From: Silvanigrella aquatica
GTDB lineage: Bacteria; Bdellovibrionota_B; Oligoflexia; Silvanigrellales; Silvanigrellaceae
DNA: 64,000 nucleotides
Reading direction: 5' to 3'
Assembly: GCF_001907975.1 (NCBI RefSeq)
Contig: NZ_CP017834.1
Span: forward strand, 2,637,356 to 2,701,355
A program made the position numbers and the translations under genes. This document shows positions 55,943-64,000 of this stretch, in pieces. Position 1 is the first letter of the stretch. The number at the start of each line of letters is the position of its first letter. The notes under the pieces are model-generated. The model was not told where the DNA came from. It made no database searches and saw only the letters and a list, made by a program, of their open reading frames with translations.

Positions 55943-56629
55943 GTGGGTCAGAAAGTACATCCAATTGGTTTGAGACTTGGGATTAACAAGACTTGGGATT
56001 CTCGTTGGTTTAGCAAACGTGAATTTGCAAAAAATCTTAACGAAGACTTGAATGTTCGCAAGTTCATCTCAAAAAAATACGCTGAAGCAGGCGTAGCACG
56101 CGTTGAAATCGAACGCGCTGCAAAACAAGTTGTCGTAAAAGTTTATACAGCGAAACCTGGTAAACTTATTGGCAAACAAGGTAAAGGAATTGAATTACTT
56201 CGTGAAGAAGTAAAAACAGTTCTTAAATCTAATGACAAATCCATCAAAGTTGATGTTTTTGAAGTTAAAAATCCAGATACAAATGCACAATTAGCGGCAT
56301 TCAACGTTGCACAACAACTTGAAAAACGTATTTCCTTCAGAAGAGCTATGAAGAAGGTTATGCAGCAAGCAATGAAGGCAGGCGGCAAGGGGATCAAAAT
56401 CCGTGTTGCAGGGCGTTTAAATGGTGCAGAAATGGCTCGTACTGAGTGGTACATGGAAGGACGCGTTCCTCTTCATACCCTTCGTGCTGACATTGATTAT
56501 GGAACTTCCGAAGCTTTAACAACTTACGGACTCATTGGTGTTAAGGTTTGGCTATTCAAGGGCGAAGTTTTTGGAAAAACAGCTGTAAATCCAGCTATTA
56601 ATACCAAAAATACACGCAATGAGGAGTAA
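55943..56629 (+). CDS. rpsC: 30S ribosomal protein S3
   Basis: 228 residues, starting at GTG 55943. N-terminal [23 protein letters not shown] domain with [16 protein letters not shown], and C-terminal domain with [21 protein letters not shown]. It lines the mRNA entry site. Standard position between rplV and rplP. Confidence 0.97.
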   Translation: MGQKVHPIGLRLGINKTWDSRWFSKREFAKNLNEDLNVRKFISKKYAEAGVARVEIERAAKQVVVKVYTAKPGKLIGKQGKGIELLREEVKTVLKSNDKSIKVDVFEVKNPDTNAQLAAFNVAQQLEKRISFRRAMKKVMQQAMKAGGKGIKIRVAGRLNGAEMARTEWYMEGRVPLHTLRADIDYGTSEALTTYGLIGVKVWLFKGEVFGKTAVNPAINTKNTRNEE

Positions 56630-56636
56630 TTAGAAA

Positions 56637-57065
56637 ATGCTAGCTCCAAAAAAAGTTAAATTCCGCAAATCTCACAAAGGCCGCATTAAAGGCGTTGCAG
56701 ACCGCTGCAACAGTGTAGACTTTGGTGATTTCGCTCTTCAGGCTGTTGAACCTGGTAAACTAGAAGCTCGTCAAATCGAAGCAAGTCGAATTGCCTTGAC
56801 TCGCCATATAAAGCGTGGTGGAAAGGTATGGATTCGTGTGTTTCCAGACAAACCAATTACAAAGAAACCAGCTGAAACACGTATGGGTTCCGGTAAAGGT
56901 GGTTTGGATCGTTGGGTTTGTCCAATTCGCTCAGGTCGCGTTATTTTTGAAATTCAGGGCGTTCCAGCAAATCTTGCAAAAGAGGCATTTGACCTCGCTG
57001 CAGCTAAGCTCCCTTTCAAAACTCGTATGATGAGCAGAAGTGAAAAGGTTTGGGAAAATCAATGA
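56637..57065 (+). CDS. rplP: 50S ribosomal protein L16
   Basis: 142 residues. Sequence [56 protein letters not shown]. It helps to form the A-site tRNA binding surface. Its stop overlaps the start of rpmC (ATGA). Confidence 0.97.
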   Translation: MLAPKKVKFRKSHKGRIKGVADRCNSVDFGDFALQAVEPGKLEARQIEASRIALTRHIKRGGKVWIRVFPDKPITKKPAETRMGSGKGGLDRWVCPIRSGRVIFEIQGVPANLAKEAFDLAAAKLPFKTRMMSRSEKVWENQ

Positions 57066-57253
57066 AAAAACAAAAAAAGTTTTCTGATTTAAACTCTAGT
57101 GATGCAACTGCTCAAGAAGCTTTACTCGTTAAAGAACTTGTTAAGTTTAAGGTTTCCATGGATCCTGCTCTCATTAGTAATGCGGGTGGTATTGCAGGTC
57201 TGAGAAGGGATTTGAAAATCATTTCTCGCAGAAAAGCACAATCTGCTAAATAA
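57062..57253 (+). CDS. rpmC: 50S ribosomal protein L29
   Basis: 63 residues from ATG 57062, which overlaps the rplP stop. Helical L29 hairpin: [35 protein letters not shown]. The frame opens four codons earlier at a TTG, but the coupled ATG is more likely. It binds 23S rRNA near the tunnel exit. Confidence 0.93.
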   Translation: MKKQKKFSDLNSSDATAQEALLVKELVKFKVSMDPALISNAGGIAGLRRDLKIISRRKAQSAK

Positions 57254-57267
57254 TTGAGGTAATAGAC

Positions 57268-57531
57268 ATGGAAAACAATAAAATCGTCACAAAAAATCCA
57301 ATTAGAGCACGCGTTGTCGCGATCTCTAAAGACACAAAGACAGTTAAAGTAGAAGTACCACGCGTTGTTCCTAATAAGACATACGGCAAGCGTCTTCACC
57401 TTCATACTTCTTTGCTTGTTGACTCTTTTGGAGTACAAAATATTGCTCTTGGTAAAGAAGTTGAAATCTTACCTTGTCGCCGTATTTCCAAGAATAAGTC
57501 ATGGAAAGTTATTTCTGTTGTTACTCACTAA
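57268..57531 (+). CDS. rpsQ: 30S ribosomal protein S17
   Basis: 87 residues, an OB-fold 16S rRNA-binding protein. Sequence NPIRARVVAISKDTKTVKVE, VVPNKTYGKRLHLHTSLLV, EILPCRRISKNKSWKVI. A GAGGTAA site precedes the ATG. Confidence 0.95.
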   Translation: MENNKIVTKNPIRARVVAISKDTKTVKVEVPRVVPNKTYGKRLHLHTSLLVDSFGVQNIALGKEVEILPCRRISKNKSWKVISVVTH

Positions 57532-57584
57532 GTAACAACAAAGTAAAATAGTTTCTTTTTTCTTCTCATTTAATGGGGTGTATC

Positions 57585-57962
57585 GTGATTCAGCCAGAAT
57601 CAATCCTGGTAGCAGCCGATAATAGCGGAGCACGCACTCTCAACGTCATTCGTGTTATGGGCGGTTCTTTCCGTCGTTATGCACGTGTTGGCGACTTGAT
57701 AGTTGTGTCCGTAAGAGATGCTGTGCCTGGTGGGCGTGTTAAGAAAGGCGAAGTTCACAAAGCTATTGTGGTTCGCTGTAAGAAAGAAGTTTCGAGAACA
57801 GATGGTTCTCGTATTCGTTTTGATGAAAATGCTGCTGTTCTTGTAAAAATTGTCAAAAATGAAAAAGAGCCAGTTGGAACCCGTATTTTTGGACCAATTG
57901 CTCGTGAATTAAGACAACGTAATTGTGGCAAGATTATCAGCTTGGCTCCGGAGGTTCTATAA
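57585..57962 (+). CDS. rplN: 50S ribosomal protein L14
   Basis: 125 residues from GTG 57585, chosen to match the usual L14 start ([20 protein letters not shown]) with GGGG seven bases upstream; an ATG four codons earlier lacks a site. [16 protein letters not shown] and [13 protein letters not shown] complete the signature. The next gene, 3 bases after the stop, is rplE, not rplX. Confidence 0.96.
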   Translation: MIQPESILVAADNSGARTLNVIRVMGGSFRRYARVGDLIVVSVRDAVPGGRVKKGEVHKAIVVRCKKEVSRTDGSRIRFDENAAVLVKIVKNEKEPVGTRIFGPIARELRQRNCGKIISLAPEVL

Positions 57963-57965
57963 TCC

Positions 57966-58604
57966 ATGGCAAGCGAAAAAAATCAGACAGGTAAAAAACC
58001 TACTGGAAAAAAAGGTGCCGATTACGGCGCGGTTGTTGTTCGTGGGGAACACACTAAAGGTGTGAAACCAAGATACATGGCAAAGTTCAGCGACAAAGTT
58101 TTACCAGAACTTAAAAAGCTTCATCCAACTAAAAATGTCATGGAGCTTCCTAAGATAGTGAAAATCGTTGTTAATACTTGCCAAGGCGAAGCAACACAAA
58201 ACATTAAAGCACTTGAAGCCGCAGCAGCTGAGCTCGAAATCATTACTGGTCAAAAGGCCATAATTACTCGTGCAAAGAAATCTATTGCGACCTTTAAGCT
58301 CCGTGCAGGAATGCCTATTGGCGCTTCTGTCACTCTTCGCAAAGAGCGTATGTTTGAATTTTACGATAAGCTCGTTTCGGTAGCACTACCTCGCGTACGT
58401 GACTTCCGTGGAGTTTCATCAAACAGTTTCGACGGTCGTGGTAACTATTCTCTCGGAATCCGCGAACAGATCATCTTTCCAGAAATCGAAGCGGACAAAG
58501 TAGATAAAACACGCGGTTTGAGTATCACTATTGTGACATCTGCAAAAACAGATGGTGAAGCTCGTGAGCTTCTTACTCTCCTCGATATGCCGTTCAGAAA
58601 GTAA
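57966..58604 (+). CDS. rplE: 50S ribosomal protein L5 with N-terminal extension
   Basis: 212 residues against a usual 178-180. The first 30 or so residues ([18 protein letters not shown]) are a basic, flexible extension. The normal protein starts near [16 protein letters not shown] and includes [37 protein letters not shown] and [24 protein letters not shown]-type sequence (shown in parts). It binds 5S rRNA. rplX, which normally precedes rplE, is missing here. Confidence 0.95.
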   Translation: MASEKNQTGKKPTGKKGADYGAVVVRGEHTKGVKPRYMAKFSDKVLPELKKLHPTKNVMELPKIVKIVVNTCQGEATQNIKALEAAAAELEIITGQKAIITRAKKSIATFKLRAGMPIGASVTLRKERMFEFYDKLVSVALPRVRDFRGVSSNSFDGRGNYSLGIREQIIFPEIEADKVDKTRGLSITIVTSAKTDGEARELLTLLDMPFRK

Positions 58605-58615
58605 AGGGGATAGAT

Positions 58616-58801
58616 GTGGCTCGTTTAGCAATGATTAATAAGGCAAATAAAAAAGCCAAGTTTTCTACGCGTCAGCACAACCGTTGCAACCAATGCGGTC
58701 GTCCTCGCGCTTACTATAGAGATTTTGGTCTATGTCGTATTTGCTTACGTAAAAATGCCCTTTCAGGTCAAATACCTGGAATGGTCAAGGCAAGTTGGTG
58801 A
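58616..58801 (+). CDS. rpsN: 30S ribosomal protein S14, zinc-binding short type
   Basis: 61 residues from GTG 58616. The C4 zinc ribbon is present: [20 protein letters not shown] (Cys24, Cys27, Cys40, Cys43). This is the short type Z form. A GGGGA site lies 7 bases upstream. Confidence 0.96.
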   Translation: MARLAMINKANKKAKFSTRQHNRCNQCGRPRAYYRDFGLCRICLRKNALSGQIPGMVKASW

Positions 58802-58812
58802 GGTGAATAAAA

Positions 58813-59211
58813 ATGAACGCAACTGATCCAATCGCTGATATGTTAACACGTATCCGTAATGCTTCTAGTGCAGGACTCAAGTATACAACTATACCTGCAA
58901 GCATTATGAAAATTGAAATTACAAAAATCTTAGAAACAGAAGGTCTCATCCGTGGGTACCGTCTGATTAAAGATAACGGTCAAGGCAAGATTAAAATTGC
59001 AATGAAGTACAGTGAAGTCGGTCAGCCTGTGATCCGCGGTTTAAAACGCGTATCCAAACCAGGCTGCCGTGTTTACAAGGGCGTTGCTGATCTTCCAAAG
59101 ATCCGTGGTGGACTTGGTTTCGCAATACTTACGACACCAAAAGGTGTTCTTACAAGCAAAACAGCTCGTACAGAACGCGTTGGTGGCGAAGTTTTAGCTT
59201 ATGTTTGGTAA
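58813..59211 (+). CDS. rpsH: 30S ribosomal protein S8
   Basis: 132 residues, standard. Sequence DPIADMLTRIRNASSAGL, the central LKRVSKPGCRVYKG and the C-terminal ILTTPKGVLTSKTARTERVGG with GEVLAYVW. It binds the central 16S domain and regulates the spc operon in E. coli. Confidence 0.97.
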   Translation: MNATDPIADMLTRIRNASSAGLKYTTIPASIMKIEITKILETEGLIRGYRLIKDNGQGKIKIAMKYSEVGQPVIRGLKRVSKPGCRVYKGVADLPKIRGGLGFAILTTPKGVLTSKTARTERVGGEVLAYVW

Positions 59212-59237
59212 CTTTCGAGGACTTTTAGGAGGCTTCT

Positions 59238-59777
59238 ATGTCAAGAGTTGGTAAGCAGCCAATTAAAATTCCTTCGGGAGTAACCGTCAAATTAAGCGGA
59301 ACTATTCTCGAAGTGAATGGCTCTAAAGGCGCGATGAAACGCGACACCTTTGGACGTATTGCAATTGCTCAACAAAATAATGAAGTTGTCGTTTCCGCTA
59401 ATGACGGAGAAAACAGCTCTGCGTATTGGGGTCTTTACAGAACCCTTCTTTCTAACATGGTTCAAGGTGTTTCCGCTGGTTTCAGCAAATCTCTTGAAAT
59501 CCAAGGTACAGGTTACCGCGCGAGTATGGCTGGTAAGGTTTTAAATCTTACAGTTGGTTACTCCCACCCTGTAAATATTGACCCACCTGTAGGAATCACT
59601 TTTGAAGTTGATAAAACAGGTAAGGTTGGTATCTCTGGCGTTGATAAAGAGCTCGTAGGACAAGTTGCGGCAAAAGTGCGCTCTGTACGCCCTGCGGAAC
59701 CTTATCAAGGTAAGGGAATTCGTTATGCTGGCGAAGTGATAGCAACTAAAGTTGGTAAATCTGCAGGTAAGAAATAA
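59238..59777 (+). CDS. rplF: 50S ribosomal protein L6
   Basis: 179 residues. SRVGKQPIKIPSGVTVKLSG at the start, LEIQGTGYRASMAGKVLNL in the middle and EPYQGKGIRYAGEVI at the end. It lies near the sarcin-ricin loop. An AGGAGG site precedes the ATG. Confidence 0.97.
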   Translation: MSRVGKQPIKIPSGVTVKLSGTILEVNGSKGAMKRDTFGRIAIAQQNNEVVVSANDGENSSAYWGLYRTLLSNMVQGVSAGFSKSLEIQGTGYRASMAGKVLNLTVGYSHPVNIDPPVGITFEVDKTGKVGISGVDKELVGQVAAKVRSVRPAEPYQGKGIRYAGEVIATKVGKSAGKK

Positions 59778-59835
59778 GTTTTGCCTGCTTATTGTTTCGT
59801 GTTTTCTGTATGTTAGCAGAAAACCAGGAGATGTT

Positions 59836-60198
59836 ATGTATCGTATAATTAATCGCAAACAGATCAGACAATTGCGCAAAATGCGCTTTTGGCGTCGTCG
59901 TTCTTCTGATTTAACAAAACCTCGCCTTTGTATCTTCAAGAGCAGCCGCCACATTCAGGCTCAAGTTATTGATGATGCAAAAGGTATTGTAATTGCATGC
60001 GCAAGTTCTATTGAAGCCGATGTAAAAGCAACTGGCCTTCGCGGCAAGACAATGGCTGTAAAAGTTGGAAATCTTGTTGCTGAAAGAGCGAAAAAAGCGG
60101 GTGTCGGAGCTGTTGTATTTGACAGAAACGGTTTCACATACCATGGGCGTGTTCAAGTTCTTGCTGATTCCGCTCGTGAAGCTGGTCTTCAGTTCTAA
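59836..60198 (+). CDS. rplR: 50S ribosomal protein L18
   Basis: 120 residues from ATG 59836, with AGGAG upstream; the longer open frame overlapping rplF has no site. Basic N-terminus, KPRLCIFKSSRHIQAQVID and VVFDRNGFTYHGRVQVLADSA-type sequence. It binds 5S rRNA with L5. Confidence 0.96.
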   Translation: MYRIINRKQIRQLRKMRFWRRRSSDLTKPRLCIFKSSRHIQAQVIDDAKGIVIACASSIEADVKATGLRGKTMAVKVGNLVAERAKKAGVGAVVFDRNGFTYHGRVQVLADSAREAGLQF

Positions 60199-60228
60199 GA
60201 ACTTAACTTTATTAAGGAAGAGCAGAAA

Positions 60229-60711
60229 ATGCAAATGAATAAAGAAGAACAGAAAAAAGATCGTTTTGAAGATCGTGTCGTTAGTGTTTCACGCGTATCC
60301 AAAACAGTCAAAGGCGGTAGACGTATGAGCTTTTCCGCCCTTGTTGTTGTTGGTGATCGTCAAGGTACAGTAGGCTATGGTCTCGGCAAAGCTGCTGAAG
60401 TTCCAGAGGCTGTTAGAAAAGCGGTTGCACAAGCAAAAAAATCACTCATTACAGTGCCAATGGAAAAACAAACCATTCCATTTGTAGTGAATGCAAAGTT
60501 TGGCGCAAGTCACCTTCTTTTGAGCCCAGCTACTGAAGGTAGTGGTATTGTTGCAGGAAGTTCAGTGCGTGCTGTTGCTGAGCTTGCAGGCATTCCTAAT
60601 ATTATGGCGAAAATTCAAGGTAGTCGTAATCCTCACAATGTTGTAAAAGCAACATTTAAGGGTTTAAAACAGCTTTCTACTACTGAAGAATACTTAAAAG
60701 CACGTAAGTAA
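60229..60711 (+). CDS. rpsE: 30S ribosomal protein S5
   Basis: 160 residues. [20 protein letters not shown] (double-stranded RNA-binding domain), [20 protein letters not shown], and a C-terminal domain with [16 protein letters not shown]. It contributes to decoding accuracy. Length normal. Confidence 0.97.
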   Translation: MQMNKEEQKKDRFEDRVVSVSRVSKTVKGGRRMSFSALVVVGDRQGTVGYGLGKAAEVPEAVRKAVAQAKKSLITVPMEKQTIPFVVNAKFGASHLLLSPATEGSGIVAGSSVRAVAELAGIPNIMAKIQGSRNPHNVVKATFKGLKQLSTTEEYLKARK

Positions 60712-60727
60712 AAGGGGACTCTCTAAA

Positions 60728-60925
60728 ATGCAAAATATTAATACCCCAAAAATTAAAGTGACTTTGCTTCGTAGCTTTGCAGGACGTAGCGAATCACAGC
60801 GCAGAACCCTAGTTTCACTTGGTCTTTCTAAAATTGGTTCCTCACGTGTATTACCAAACGTGAACCCAGTACTTGGCCAGGTCAACAAGGTAATTCAATT
60901 TATCAGGGTTGAACCAGCTGAGTAA
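60728..60925 (+). CDS. rpmD: 50S ribosomal protein L30
   Basis: 65 residues with the L30 pattern IKVTLLRSFAGRSESQRRTL, LGLSKIGSSRVLPN, NKVIQFIRVE. An AAAGGGGA site lies upstream. Slightly longer at its N-terminus than the common 59. Confidence 0.93.
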   Translation: MQNINTPKIKVTLLRSFAGRSESQRRTLVSLGLSKIGSSRVLPNVNPVLGQVNKVIQFIRVEPAE

Positions 60926-60937
60926 GGAGTAATTAAA

Positions 60938-61357
60938 GTGAGAATAGAAGAACTTCGCCCTAATCCGGGTGCAAGAAAAGATAGACGCCGTTTAGGTAGA
61001 GGCCCAGGTAGTGGTCTTGGTAAAACAGGTGGTCGCGGTGGTAAAGGCCAAACAGCTCGTTCTGGCTCTAGCATCCGTCCTGGTTTTGAAGGGGGTCAAA
61101 CTCCTCTTTACCGTAGAATTCCAAAACGTGGATTTAAAAACGCTTGCGCAATTAACGTAGAATCCTTGAATCTCAAAGATTCTTCACAATACATTGAAGC
61201 GGGCATTTTAGATGGTCGTGGATTTGTAGCGAAAGGCATTGCAAAATTACTTTCTGTTGGTGAAGTTCCTGCAGATCTTAAAACTGTGAAAAACTTTGTT
61301 ATGTCCGCTGGAGCACGTGAAAAACTGCTCGCAAAAGGCGTAACCATCGAGGAGTAA
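60938..61357 (+). CDS. rplO: 50S ribosomal protein L15
   Basis: 139 residues from GTG 60938 after AAGGAG. Glycine/arginine-rich N-terminus (RLGRGPGSGLGKTGGRGGKG) and GFEGGQTPLYRRIPKRGF. A late 50S assembly protein; directly precedes secY, 7 bases after its stop. Confidence 0.96.
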   Translation: MRIEELRPNPGARKDRRRLGRGPGSGLGKTGGRGGKGQTARSGSSIRPGFEGGQTPLYRRIPKRGFKNACAINVESLNLKDSSQYIEAGILDGRGFVAKGIAKLLSVGEVPADLKTVKNFVMSAGAREKLLAKGVTIEE

Positions 61358-61364
61358 TCAGAGG

Positions 61365-62681
61365 ATGCCTCAGGGAAGTGGCTGGACAGAAAATGTCCTT
61401 GTAAAGCGTTTGTTGTTTACATTGTTAGCACTTCTCGTTTTCCGCTTTGGAGTGCATATCCCTGTGCCTGGTATCGATGCGAAAGAGCTTGCTCTTTTTG
61501 CAAGTCAACAGGGCGCGGGCTTGCTTAAAATATTTAATATGTTTTCAGGCGGTGCGTTAAGTCACTTCTCCATTTTTAGCCTTGCAGTCATGCCTTATAT
61601 TTCTGCAAGTATTATTATCCAACTCATGACTGTTGTTGTTCCTTCGCTGGAACAAATGCAAAAAGAGGGTGGCGTAGGTAGACAAAAGATCACCCGCATT
61701 ACAAGGACCCTTTCCGTTCTTTTAGCCCTTGTCCAAGCCTATTTATTATCGGCGGGATTAGAGGCATCACGGGGCCCTAATGGTGGAATGATCGTACTCG
61801 ATCCTGGCTTGTCCTTTAGACTCATGTCTTGTGTTTTAATGGCTGCTGGAAGTTGTTTTGTTATGTGGTTAGGTGAGCAAATCACGGACAAAGGTATAGG
61901 AAACGGAATTAGTTTGCTTATTTTTGCTGGTATCGTTGCTTATTTACCTTCATCCGCAAATACAATTGTTGAAATGGTTAAGCAAAATAGTGGTGCTTTG
62001 TTAGGAGCGCTTGGTATTGTTGCTTTTGCACTTCTTCTTGTTTTTGCAGTTACGTTTTTTGAACAAAGTTATAGAAAAGTTCCTATTCATTATGCCAAGC
62101 GCTTGGTTGGAAAAAGGGTTATGTCTGCGCAAGCAACGCATTTGCCTTTAAAAGTGAATATGGCTGGTATTATGGCGGCTATCTTTGCTTCCACCATTTT
62201 AGCGGTGCCTGCTACCTTTTTAAGTTTTAAGGGTGCTGCTGGAAATGTTTGGTTATCGGATTTTTTACCAGGGCATTGGTTGTATAATGCTGTCTTTGTT
62301 GTGTTGGGTTTATTCTTTTCCTTTTTCTATGCCTCTATTGTCTTTAAATCAGATGATGTTGCTGAAAACTTGAAAAAGCAAAATGCTTATATCCCTGGTG
62401 TTCGCCCCGGAAGTGAAACGGCTGAAGCTTTAGATACCGTAGTGACGCGCCTCACATTTGCAGGTGCTATTTATATGAATCTTATTGTTATCGTCCCTTC
62501 ATTGGTTGGTGGAACTTTCTCTCAGCAAATGACGTTTGGTGGAACTTCTCTTTTGATTGTTGTTGGTGTGGCTCTTGAAGCAATTCGCCAAGTAAGAGCG
62601 CAGCTTGCAACGCAAAAATATGACTTTCTGATTTTCCCATCTCATTCACGAGATACAACAGCGAATGATACAAGGTTATGA
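61365..62681 (+). CDS. secY: Preprotein translocase subunit SecY
   Basis: 438 residues with ten hydrophobic segments. It forms the protein-conducting channel with SecE and SecG. Signatures: FRFGVHIPVPGID (first segment), FSIFSLAVMPYISASIIIQLM (plug and TM2), DKGIGNGISLLIFAGI and NAYIPGVRPGSETAE in the C-terminal cytosolic loop. The adk gene begins 14 bases after its stop. Confidence 0.97.
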   Translation: MPQGSGWTENVLVKRLLFTLLALLVFRFGVHIPVPGIDAKELALFASQQGAGLLKIFNMFSGGALSHFSIFSLAVMPYISASIIIQLMTVVVPSLEQMQKEGGVGRQKITRITRTLSVLLALVQAYLLSAGLEASRGPNGGMIVLDPGLSFRLMSCVLMAAGSCFVMWLGEQITDKGIGNGISLLIFAGIVAYLPSSANTIVEMVKQNSGALLGALGIVAFALLLVFAVTFFEQSYRKVPIHYAKRLVGKRVMSAQATHLPLKVNMAGIMAAIFASTILAVPATFLSFKGAAGNVWLSDFLPGHWLYNAVFVVLGLFFSFFYASIVFKSDDVAENLKKQNAYIPGVRPGSETAEALDTVVTRLTFAGAIYMNLIVIVPSLVGGTFSQQMTFGGTSLLIVVGVALEAIRQVRAQLATQKYDFLIFPSHSRDTTANDTRL

Positions 62682-62694
62682 AGCAGGGTTATTA

Positions 62695-63357
62695 ATGAAG
62701 GTAATCATTTTTTTAGGCCCTCCAGGCGTAGGCAAGGGAACCCAGTGTTCTTTATTGAGCACACGCTTAGGAGTAAAGCATATCTCTACTGGCGCTATCA
62801 TTCGCCAGGAAATTGCTTCTGAATCCGCTCTAGGATTGAGGGTAAAAAGCATTGTTGAAGCAGGACATTTAGTTGATGACAAATCAATTTTCGAATGTTT
62901 GGAGAGTGCTTTAAGCTCTATGAACTTTCAAAATAACGATCTTATTTTGTTAGATGGCATTCCTAGAAACCTTTCTCAAGCAAAAGAATTTGAAGTTCTT
63001 ATTGGCAAGTTTTCTAGTAAAGTTGATCTCGTCATTTCGCTATCGGCTGACTTGAACAAATTACTAGAGAGATTTGAAAGAAGATGGACGTGTTCCGCTT
63101 GCGGGAAAATTGAATCTATCGCACCTCATACAGACATGTCTCATTATGCTTGTAGAAGTTGCGAAAAAACGGGGACAATGTTCCGCCGTAAGGACGATGA
63201 ACCCGAAACAGTAAAAAGACGTTTTGCTGTTTATCAGCAGGAAACTCTTCCATTGGTTTCATACTATGCTGATAAAAACAACTTAAGCATTATTGATGGG
63301 TTACGTCAGCCCGAAATTGTTTATGCTGAAATTGTATCAATTTTGTTAAGAAAATAA
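62695..63357 (+). CDS. adk: Adenylate kinase, zinc-LID type
   Basis: 220 residues from ATG 62695 (AGGG 7 bases upstream; the frame opens in the secY tail without a site). P-loop FLGPPGVGKGTQ, AMP-site LDGIPRNLSQA (Pro-Arg intact), and a LID with four cysteines (CSACGKIE, YACRSCEKTG) that should bind structural zinc. It converts ATP + AMP to 2 ADP. Confidence 0.96.
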   Translation: MKVIIFLGPPGVGKGTQCSLLSTRLGVKHISTGAIIRQEIASESALGLRVKSIVEAGHLVDDKSIFECLESALSSMNFQNNDLILLDGIPRNLSQAKEFEVLIGKFSSKVDLVISLSADLNKLLERFERRWTCSACGKIESIAPHTDMSHYACRSCEKTGTMFRRKDDEPETVKRRFAVYQQETLPLVSYYADKNNLSIIDGLRQPEIVYAEIVSILLRK

Positions 63358-63431
63358 AGATTGAACTTGATTTAAGCAGCAGATTGGGATACCCAATAAC
63401 GCTCTTTGTTCTCATTGGAGTATGAATGTAA

Positions 63432-63740
63432 ATGGCTGAATATGATAATAAACCTAAAAAGGCGAAGTTTGACGAAGACGACAAAGCCAAGAGGGTTGAG
63501 CTAGAAGAAGACAGACCTAAAAAAGTTGAATTGGAAGGTATCGTTGCAGAAAAGTTACCTAACAATTTATTTATAGTAGAACTCGACAATAGTCTCAAGG
63601 TTTTAGCTCATGTATCGGGTCGAATGAAAATGAATTGCATCAACATATTGCCTAGTGATAGAGTAAAAGTTGAACTAAATCCAAATGATAAGACTAAAGA
63701 TGGCCGGTTTAGAGCTAAAATCGTTTTTAGGTCTAAATAA
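63432..63740 (+). CDS. infA: Translation initiation factor IF-1 with charged N-terminal extension
   Basis: 102 residues, about 30 longer than usual. The last 68 residues are the OB fold: [46 protein letters not shown] and [10 protein letters not shown] short insert (KDGRFR region) precedes the C-terminal strand. The first 34 residues are three imperfect charged repeats: [19 protein letters not shown] and [10 protein letters not shown]-1 occupies the A site during initiation. Confidence 0.92.
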   Translation: MAEYDNKPKKAKFDEDDKAKRVELEEDRPKKVELEGIVAEKLPNNLFIVELDNSLKVLAHVSGRMKMNCINILPSDRVKVELNPNDKTKDGRFRAKIVFRSK

Positions 63741-63777
63741 TAATATTTTTGTGAGTTTTTACTAGGAGTTTATGCTA

Positions 63778-63891
63778 ATGAAGGTTAGAGCTAGTGTAAA
63801 GCCAATTTGCGATAAATGCAAAGTAATTCGTCGCGTTGGTGTAGTTAGAGTTATTTGTGAAAATAAAAAACACAAGCAGCGTCAAGGTTAA
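63778..63891 (+). CDS. rpmJ: 50S ribosomal protein L36
   Basis: 37 residues: [19 protein letters not shown] at the start, then [13 protein letters not shown]. The zinc ligands Cys11, Cys14, Cys27 and His32 are present. AGGAG lies 9 bases before this ATG; another ATG two codons earlier is too close to the site. Confidence 0.95.
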   Translation: MKVRASVKPICDKCKVIRRVGVVRVICENKKHKQRQG

Positions 63892-63915
63892 TAGAAAGAA
63901 TATCGGAGGTTAGTT

Positions 63916-64000
63916 GTGGCAAGAATTGCGGGCGTTGACATTCCGCGTAACAAGCGTATCGAAATTTCGCTTACGTATATACATGGTCTTGGTCGTAAAT
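63916..64000 (+). CDS. rpsM: 30S ribosomal protein S13 (5' part, cut by the window end)
   Basis: Starts at GTG 63916 with a CGGAGG site upstream. The 28 visible residues ([20 protein letters not shown] and IHGLGRK) match the S13 N-terminus. The rest lies outside the window; rpsK, rpsD, rpoA and rplQ are expected next. Confidence 0.95.
   Translation, partial: MARIAGVDIPRNKRIEISLTYIHGLGRK

Noticed and set aside
57963-57966. A hidden or very short rplX between rplN and rplE
   Set aside because: There are only 3 bases between the stop of rplN and the start of rplE, and the L5 extension has no L24 KOW-like motif.
1-64000. tRNA or rRNA genes
   Set aside because: I found no cloverleaf-like T-arm sequence or rRNA-like sequence by reading the intergenic regions on both strands; a covariance-model scan could still find one.

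Overview
The window looks like a stretch of chromosome from a low-GC, Gram-negative bacterium. CMP-Kdo synthesis (kdsB), a LapB-like protein, lipoprotein signals and an outer-membrane barrel point to an LPS-bearing envelope. The AT-rich composition, unusual ribosomal gene order and many secreted hydrolases would fit the Bdellovibrionota/Oligoflexia (for example Silvanigrellales). That placement is inference; nothing here proves the taxon.

Region 1 (about 1-20100) is an accessory, very AT-rich zone around a few core metabolic genes (proC, ackA, pta). It carries secreted or surface proteins: a matrixin-like metalloprotease lipoprotein, a subtilisin-like lipoprotein with its probable pro-domain on a separate upstream gene, a Sco protein, a periplasmic peroxiredoxin and a glycogen-synthase-like lipoprotein. 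It also shows heavy decay. Two identical 1231-bp IS3-family copies lie in opposite orientation and bracket about 9 kb. One copy truncates a GT22-type glycosyltransferase. A solute-binding protein is broken by nine tandem 7-bp units. A PI-PLC-like gene carries three frameshifts. A secreted protein at the left end has lost its frame at an A8 tract next to its start. Relics of coding sequence lie at 2118-2255, 9883-9993 and about 18204-18282.

Region 2 (20261-41328) is mostly housekeeping: a GHKL-fold protein, rsmB, a lapB-like gene, kdsB, a secreted gluzincin/beta-barrel fusion, rpsO, ribD, uvrC, a secreted thermonuclease and etfBA. Several proteins of unknown function are mixed in, plus a tyrosine-recombinase-fold protein lacking its catalytic tyrosine.

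Region 3 (41454-64000) is the transcription/translation supercluster: rplKAJL-rpoBC, then rpsJ-rplCDWB-rpsS-rplV-rpsC-rplP-rpmC-rpsQ-rplN-rplE-rpsN-rpsH-rplFR-rpsE-rpmD-rplO-secY-adk-infA-rpmJ-rpsM (cut by the window end). The usual rpsL-rpsG-fusA-tuf block is absent between rpoC and rpsJ, secE-nusG is absent before rplK, and rplX (L24) is absent between rplN and rplE. RNA structures are visible before rplJ, between rplL and rpoB, after rpoC and between rpsJ and rplC.

The most notable signals are the local frame-disrupting repeats (A8 tract, 7-bp array), the split protease/pro-domain pair, the secreted glycogen-synthase-like lipoprotein with a decayed paralogue nearby, and the catalytically degenerate recombinase. 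TTG and GTG starts with good Shine-Dalgarno sequences are common, and I used them to correct several starts.
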